Shown here one piece after another: positions 60,002 to 64,000 of a stretch of DNA of 64,000 bases; position 1 is the stretch's first letter, and each line of letters starts with the position of its first letter. The translations under genes and the position numbers were made by a program. Location: positions 62,001-126,000 of the forward strand of contig CAAGHH010000026.1 of the NCBI GenBank assembly GCA_900769615.1. Reading direction: 5' to 3'. A model generated the notes under the pieces. It had not been told where the DNA came from. It saw only the letters and a program-made list of their open reading frames with translations, and made no database searches. The DNA is from Selenomonadales bacterium. Its GTDB lineage: Bacteria; Bacillota; Negativicutes; Selenomonadales; Selenomonadaceae.

Positions 60002-60856
60002 TTGATACAGGATATTGCACCACAAAAATTATATAATAACTATTTGACATCAGCTGAGTGTTTAGCTGATGATACGGTTATTTGTTTTTATGATAATAAG
60101 CTTATGATTAATAGCAGCAGTGCAAAATTGCGCTTTCCTACCAAGCAAGAGCTCATCGCTAGTGGTGTTTTAGCGCCTGCTGTTTGCTGGCAGTATCTTT
60201 TTTCATTAGGTAAGCAGCGGTTCTTTTTAGCAACTTCGGCAAGAATAGCTGAGTTTGGCAGTTGGCAATATTGCAGTTTGAAAACGATAAGGTTTCAATG
60301 GGCAAGACCCAAGGAGCTTTTGTATGCAGCATATACTGCTTATCATCTGGCATTATGGTATCAAAAAAATAAATTTTGTGGCTGCTGTGGCAATGCCTTG
60401 ATGCCAGCTAAATTAGAGCGGGCTTTAGTTTGCCCTAAGTGTGGCAATACGATTTATCCAAGGCTTAATCCGGCGGTAATAGTCGGCGTTACCAACGGTG
60501 ATAAGCTTCTTTTGACTAAATATGCTAATCGGGCGATGAGTTATTATGCACTCGTGGCTGGTTTCACGGAAATTGGCGAAACCGTTGAGGAATGTTGCGC
60601 GCGCGAGGTAAAGGAGGAAACCGGTATAGAGATATGCAATCTAAGATACTATAAATCACAGCCCTGGGGCTGCGCTGCCAATGTCTTATTAGGTTTTTTT
60701 GCCGATGTAACTGGCAGTACTGCGATAAAACTAGACGTAGATGAGCTAAAGGAAGGGCTATGGGTAGAGCGTAAAGATATTGTAGGTCAGGCTGATGATT
60801 TAAGTCTTACCAATGAAATGATGCTAGCGTTTAAAAATGGTCAGGAACCTGGTTAG
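60002..60856 (+). CDS. nudC: NAD(H) pyrophosphatase/decapping Nudix hydrolase
   Basis: 284 residues from a TTG at 60002 behind GGGAAGTGA. The zinc ribbon CGCCG ... CPKCG (about 122-145), NPAVIVGV strand, Nudix box GFTEIGETVEECCAREV ... EETG (about 185-207) and SQPWGC (about 220) are those of NudC, though the usual SQPWPFP is SQPWGCA here. It hydrolyses NADH or NAD-capped RNA. It is preceded by the GH84 gene by 25 bases. Confidence 0.9.
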   Translation: MIQDIAPQKLYNNYLTSAECLADDTVICFYDNKLMINSSSAKLRFPTKQELIASGVLAPAVCWQYLFSLGKQRFFLATSARIAEFGSWQYCSLKTIRFQWARPKELLYAAYTAYHLALWYQKNKFCGCCGNALMPAKLERALVCPKCGNTIYPRLNPAVIVGVTNGDKLLLTKYANRAMSYYALVAGFTEIGETVEECCAREVKEETGIEICNLRYYKSQPWGCAANVLLGFFADVTGSTAIKLDVDELKEGLWVERKDIVGQADDLSLTNEMMLAFKNGQEPG

Positions 60857-60942
60857 AGCTATGATTGAGGCACGTGAATATTCACATATTACTGTAACTG
60901 ATAAACCGGTGATAAAGCAGTCAAGGAAGTGGAAACTGTATT

Positions 60943-61686
60943 ATGATATTGAATAAAATCATGGTTGAAGGCGCTATGAATATGGAGACGGAGCTTTTAA
61001 TCGAGGCACTGCGTGATCCAAAGGAGTATATGCTGGGGAAATGGCGCTTTGTGGAAGGCTGGTATAAAGACGTGCCGTTAGTGGTAGCAATAACATCTAT
61101 CGGTATGGTGAATGCAGCGGCGGCTACGGCTTTAGGAATAGAAAAATTTCGGCCAGCAGCAGTGATAAGCCAAGGGACAGCTGGTGGTCATGATCCGGCT
61201 TTGAAAGCATTTGATATTGTTCTTGGGAAAAAATCTTTTGATGCTAGTGCCTATCGCAGTGCTAAGGAAAAAGAAGCTGATTGGCGTCATATTGAGTTAA
61301 TGGGGACGTATGCTTACGCGCCGTCATCGCGGGAGTTTGTGCCGCAAGCAATTTATTATCCTGGTGATAGCAAATTTTTGTTAGCAGCTGAACGAGTCGG
61401 TAAAAGGTATAGCCAAGGCAAAGTGGCAGCTGGCTGTATTGCTAGCTGCAATACTTGGAATCGGCAACAGGAAAGAATAAAATTTTTGCATAATGAATTT
61501 GGTTCATCTTGTGAAGATATGGAAGTTAATGCAGCGGCTCAAATATGCAAACAGTATGATATTCCGTTTTTAGGTATACGCATTATATCGAATACTGAAT
61601 TTAACGCGGAAGAATTTCAGCCGCAAACAGCAGTCGTTTGTCAGCAATTTGTATTAAATATTATAGATGAAATACAGGAAGGGTAA
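60943..61686 (+). CDS. Phosphorylase/nucleosidase of the MTA/SAH nucleosidase family
   Basis: 247 residues. The purine nucleoside phosphorylase superfamily fold is indicated by VAITSIGMVNAAAAT, SQGTAGGHDPALKAFD and the C-terminal DMEVNAAAQIC ... ISNTEF, where Glu binds the ribose and Asp/Asn the base. Such proteins split methylthioadenosine, SAH or related nucleosides. The Asp usually found in the RxxSD motif is Asn here (ISNTEF), so specificity may differ. The ribosome site is weak. A small conserved-looking gene follows after two bases. Confidence 0.8.
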   Translation: MILNKIMVEGAMNMETELLIEALRDPKEYMLGKWRFVEGWYKDVPLVVAITSIGMVNAAAATALGIEKFRPAAVISQGTAGGHDPALKAFDIVLGKKSFDASAYRSAKEKEADWRHIELMGTYAYAPSSREFVPQAIYYPGDSKFLLAAERVGKRYSQGKVAAGCIASCNTWNRQQERIKFLHNEFGSSCEDMEVNAAAQICKQYDIPFLGIRIISNTEFNAEEFQPQTAVVCQQFVLNIIDEIQEG

Positions 61687-61688
61687 AT

Positions 61689-61976
61689 ATGGCACTAAAG
61701 CTTACAGGTTACTATCAGCTGCCGGGAGCAATGCCGGTAAAGGTTGATTTTGACGAACTTTTTAATAAATCATTTATGCGCAAATATACGAAATATCGTT
61801 CCTTTGAAAAATTTTTGGCAGCTGGCAGGTTTAAGATAACGTCCCAGCAAGATTTTGAAGCTTTGCCAGAGGAAGTAATGGATGCGCATGTGCAAAAAAA
61901 TACACGGTTTAGTTCGTGGAAGGAAATGATTGATACAGCAACTGATAAACATGCTATCAGGCAGCTTGGTAGATGA
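61689..61976 (+). CDS. Small soluble protein of unknown function
   Basis: 95 residues, no signal peptide or membrane segment, basic and aromatic (KYTKYRSFEKFL). No family recognised. It begins two bases after the nucleosidase stop with GGAAGGGTAA before it, so it is very probably co-translated. A hairpin follows the stop. Confidence 0.7.
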   Translation: MALKLTGYYQLPGAMPVKVDFDELFNKSFMRKYTKYRSFEKFLAAGRFKITSQQDFEALPEEVMDAHVQKNTRFSSWKEMIDTATDKHAIRQLGR

Positions 61977-61992
61977 AATCAATAATTATAAA

Positions 61993-62036
61993 TAAAAAAT
62001 CCCGCGTGGCTATGTATGCTGCGCGGGATTCTTTGA
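61993..62036. terminator. Bidirectional terminator
   Basis: Stem AATCCCGCG (61998-62006) with 62022-62030. The minus-strand side has a run of T (complement of 61994-61999), so it should stop the isomerase gene well; the plus-strand tail is CTTTG. Confidence 0.82.
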
Positions 62037-62068
62037 GGAAAAGTTATAATAAAACAGGGGAAGCAAAA

Positions 62069-63559
62069 TTAAGCAAAGGGATTTTCAGTTGGATAAAGCA
62101 TGCCTTTTGGCTGATTAAACGCAATATCCTTAATGCCAAGATAATTGAAAATCGAGTAAATTGCTTTGCCAAAATGACCAAAAGCAACAGCGCCATGATG
62201 CGGATAACGCTTTTCAATTAATACATGACGATAGAAGCGGCCCATTTCAGGGATAGCAAATACACCGATACCGCCAAAGGAATTGGTAGCTGCTGGCAGA
62301 ACTTCGCCCTGAGCAATATAAGCTCTCAGCTGACCATCGGAAGTGCTTTGCAGACGGAAGAAAGTTATGTCGCCTGCGGCAATGTCGCCTTCCAAGGTGC
62401 CACGAGTGAAATCAGGCGTATTGCCATCTTCTAACAGACGGTTCTGGATAAGCTGATATTTCACGCCGCCTTTGCGAAGCTTGCAAAGCGGGGTGTTGCC
62501 ACAGTGAAAACCCATGAAGGTATCTTCAAGTTTATAGGAAGTATTTGGTTTGATATTTTCTTCGTAAAGATCTTTTGGTACGGAGTTATTGATATCAAGC
62601 AGCGTAACAGCATCTTCACTGACACAAAGTCCAATGTATTCGCTAAGCGCACCGTAAATGTCAACTTCGCAGGAAACTGGAATGCCACGAGCTACCATTC
62701 GGCTATTTACGTAGCATGGTTCAAAACCAAATTCTTTCGGGAAGGCTGGCCAGCATTTATCAGCAAAAGCTACATATTTACGAGCGCCTTTGTGTTCTTC
62801 CATCCAATCAAGCAGGGTGAGCTCGAACTGAGCCATGCGTGGCAAGAGATCTGGGTAAGGATTGCCTTCAGTGCCAAGTTCTTTGCTCATATCAGCTACT
62901 ACGTCTTTTATGCGTGGATCATCTTTATGAGCCCGATAAGCTACCAAAAGATCGAGTTCAGAGTTTTCTTCAATCTCAACCCCTAAATCATAGAGTGGCT
63001 GAATTGGTGCGTTGCAGGCAAAGAAATCCTGTGGACGTGGACCAAAAGTAATAATTTTAAGATCTTTTAAACCAAGCAAAGTGCGGGCAACCGGCTGGAA
63101 TTCAGCAATCATTTTAGCAATATCTTCAGCAGTGCCGACGGGATATTCAGGGATAAAGGCTTTTAGATGACGCATACCAAGGTTATAAGAGCAGTTGAGC
63201 ATGCCACAATAAGCATCGCCACGACCATTGATCAGGTTTTTACCGGTTTCTTCGGCAGCAGCTACATACATAACTGGACCATCAAATTCTTTAGCAATAA
63301 GTGTCTCAGGTGTTTCAGGACCAAAGTTGCCTAGGAAAACAACGAGGGCATTGCAGCCAGCTTCCTTGGCTTCTTTTACCGATTCTAACATATCTTTTTC
63401 GTTTTCAACGGTTTTCTTTACTTCGTAGAGAGAACCGTATTTTTTTGTATAAGCATCGACGATAGCTTGACGACGGTTTTCTGATAAAGAAATGATAAAG
63501 CAGTCACGGCTGACAGAAATGATACCGCATTTTACGGAAGGGATATTGCTCATTGTCAT
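62069..63559 (-). CDS. L-fucose/L-arabinose isomerase-family protein
   Basis: 496 residues. The chain has the alpha/beta N-terminal half and the FucI/AraA C-terminal half (CEVDIYGALSEYIG, DINNSV, GFHCGNTP, HHGAVAFGHFG), where Glu, Asp and His bind the metal in this superfamily. It should interconvert an aldose and a ketose, divergent from an FGGY kinase gene that would phosphorylate the ketose. The sugar (arabinose, fucose, xylose or another) cannot be set from sequence alone. AAGGAG precedes the ATG by nine bases. Transcription has a near-perfect promoter and one of a pair of similar operators. Confidence 0.85.
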   Translation of the reverse strand: MTMSNIPSVKCGIISVSRDCFIISLSENRRQAIVDAYTKKYGSLYEVKKTVENEKDMLESVKEAKEAGCNALVVFLGNFGPETPETLIAKEFDGPVMYVAAAEETGKNLINGRGDAYCGMLNCSYNLGMRHLKAFIPEYPVGTAEDIAKMIAEFQPVARTLLGLKDLKIITFGPRPQDFFACNAPIQPLYDLGVEIEENSELDLLVAYRAHKDDPRIKDVVADMSKELGTEGNPYPDLLPRMAQFELTLLDWMEEHKGARKYVAFADKCWPAFPKEFGFEPCYVNSRMVARGIPVSCEVDIYGALSEYIGLCVSEDAVTLLDINNSVPKDLYEENIKPNTSYKLEDTFMGFHCGNTPLCKLRKGGVKYQLIQNRLLEDGNTPDFTRGTLEGDIAAGDITFFRLQSTSDGQLRAYIAQGEVLPAATNSFGGIGVFAIPEMGRFYRHVLIEKRYPHHGAVAFGHFGKAIYSIFNYLGIKDIAFNQPKGMLYPTENPFA

Positions 63560-63606
63560 AGTAAAGCACTCCTTTTATTTAATACAACTAATACAACATT
63601 TTATAT

Positions 63607-63622
63607 GCGTGCCTATGCACAT
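63607..63622. promoter_or_regulatory. Operator half of a twin pair, isomerase side
   Basis: Read on the minus strand: ATGTGCATAGGCACGC. It starts 15 bases downstream of the isomerase -10 box and matches the operator at 63817-63832 at 13 of 16 positions. Confidence 0.65.
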
Positions 63623-63636
63623 TTAACTTGCTTAAA

Positions 63637-63665
63637 ATCATATCACCAGTTGATGTTAATGTCAA
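63637..63665 (-). promoter_or_regulatory. Promoter of the isomerase gene
   Basis: Minus strand: TTGACA (63665-63660), 17-base spacer, TATGAT (63642-63637). Confidence 0.82.
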
Positions 63666-63772
63666 TTGATTTATTCGATTTTATTTTATTTTTTAGCAAA
63701 ATTAGGGCTAATATATTATTAGTTGCTATTTTTACGCTGAAAAAACAAATGTTCAGAAAACTAAAAAAAGTG

Positions 63773-63801
63773 TTGCTTATTATTTTATCCTGTGATATAT
63801 T
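63773..63801 (+). promoter_or_regulatory. Promoter of the FGGY kinase gene
   Basis: TTGCTT (63773-63778), 17-base spacer, TATATT (63796-63801). Confidence 0.65.
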
Positions 63802-63816
63802 GTTTACATGAGAACG

Positions 63817-63832
63817 GCGTGCATAAGCACGC
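63817..63832. promoter_or_regulatory. Operator half of a twin pair, kinase side
   Basis: GCGTGC-ATAA-GCACGC, perfect 6-bp arms, 15 bases downstream of the kinase -10 box. It mirrors the site at 63607-63622, so one regulator probably represses both genes. Confidence 0.7.
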
Positions 63833-63878
63833 AAAGAATGATATGTAAATTTTATTAGCCAATAGGAGGAGAGCTATA

Positions 63879-64000
63879 ATGAGATATTTAATCGGTGTTG
63901 ATATTGGAACATCGGCGACTAAAACGGTTTTATTTGATGAGGAATGTCATGTTATTACGTCGGCTTCGCAGGAATATCCTTTGTATCAGCCTCAAAATGG
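63879..64000 (+). CDS. FGGY-family carbohydrate kinase, N-terminal part
   Basis: Only about 40 codons are in the window and the gene continues past the edge. The start MRYLIGVDIGTSATKTVLF has the phosphate-binding DIGTSATK loop of xylulokinase/gluconokinase-like enzymes. AGGAGGAG precedes the ATG. Being divergent from an isomerase gene with matching operators, it probably phosphorylates the ketose product. Xylulokinase is the likeliest assignment, ribulokinase the alternative. Confidence 0.8.
   Translation, partial: MRYLIGVDIGTSATKTVLFDEECHVITSASQEYPLYQPQN

Noticed and set aside
60861..60956. 31-codon frame between nudC and the nucleosidase gene
   Set aside because: It overlaps the nucleosidase start and has no ribosome site or recognisable similarity.
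62504..62986. 160-codon plus-strand frame inside the isomerase gene
   Set aside because: Antisense shadow of a conserved enzyme, without ribosome site or motif.
1..64000. CRISPR array, tRNA, rRNA, intact insertion sequence or prophage
   Set aside because: No regularly spaced repeats, cloverleaf-like genes, transposase, integrase or phage structural genes were seen on either strand; a dedicated scan (tRNAscan, Rfam) would be decisive for small RNAs.

Overview
The window looks like a chromosome segment from a Negativicutes bacterium (a diderm Firmicute, Selenomonadaceae-like). The main evidence is an outer-membrane porin with an N-terminal SLH domain and a terminal Phe (OmpM type), next to typically Firmicute genes (ireB-ruvX-DUF1292, two-chain serine dehydratase) and strict-anaerobe metabolism (pyruvate:ferredoxin oxidoreductase, oxygen-labile Fe-S enzymes). 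The DNA is AT-rich, promoters are often near consensus, and TTG or GTG starts are common. Genus cannot be fixed from the sequence alone.

Layout. 1-10.1 kb is carbohydrate uptake: the end of a periplasmic sugar-binding protein, the porin, a cellobiose-type PTS (IIB, IIC, IIA) with a GH1 phospho-beta-glucosidase, then a secreted stand-alone CBM-like protein and a secreted GH26 mannanase carrying the same module. 10.2-14.8 kb holds a chemoreceptor, a decayed lipoprotein-like gene, two secreted proteins of unknown function and a TPR protein. 14.7-25.5 kb is one tightly coupled minus-strand operon: nifH-like, nifD-like 1, nifK-like 1, hypF, hypC, hypD, hypE, nifD-like 2, nifK-like 2, and a small membrane protein. 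25.7-29.5 kb has a second chemoreceptor of different base composition, then a DUF134-NifX fusion and an Mrp/NBP35 Fe-S carrier. 29.5-33.7 kb is nadE, ybaK and thrC. 33.8-38.4 kb has a flavodoxin and a K+ uptake block (trkA, trkH, KdpD/KdpE-like pair) of foreign-looking composition, followed by a remnant of a type I restriction subunit. 38.7-64 kb is mostly housekeeping: recG, dapB, asd, ireB-ruvX-DUF1292, an SGNH hydrolase, cobO, an amino-acid permease, PFOR, an M16C peptidase, dapA, sdaAB/sdaAA, hisC, a GH84 hexosaminidase, nudC, a nucleosidase, and a divergent sugar isomerase/FGGY kinase pair with twin operators.

The most interesting system is the nif-like/hyp operon. It encodes one nitrogenase-type reductase (NifH-like), two paralogous NifD/NifK-like pairs and HypCDEF, the machinery known to build Fe(CN)2CO for [NiFe] hydrogenase. 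It has no HypA/HypB (nickel insertion) and no hydrogenase subunit in the window. The D-like chains lack the FeMo-cofactor ligands of true nitrogenase but keep two cluster cysteines each. The reading proposed here, as inference, is a non-N2-fixing nitrogenase-superfamily reductase whose cofactor may use a Hyp-made Fe-cyano/carbonyl unit, with one DK pair catalytic and the other possibly a scaffold. The nearby NifX fusion and Mrp carrier could assist cluster handling. No tRNA, rRNA, CRISPR array, intact insertion sequence or recognisable riboswitch was seen.
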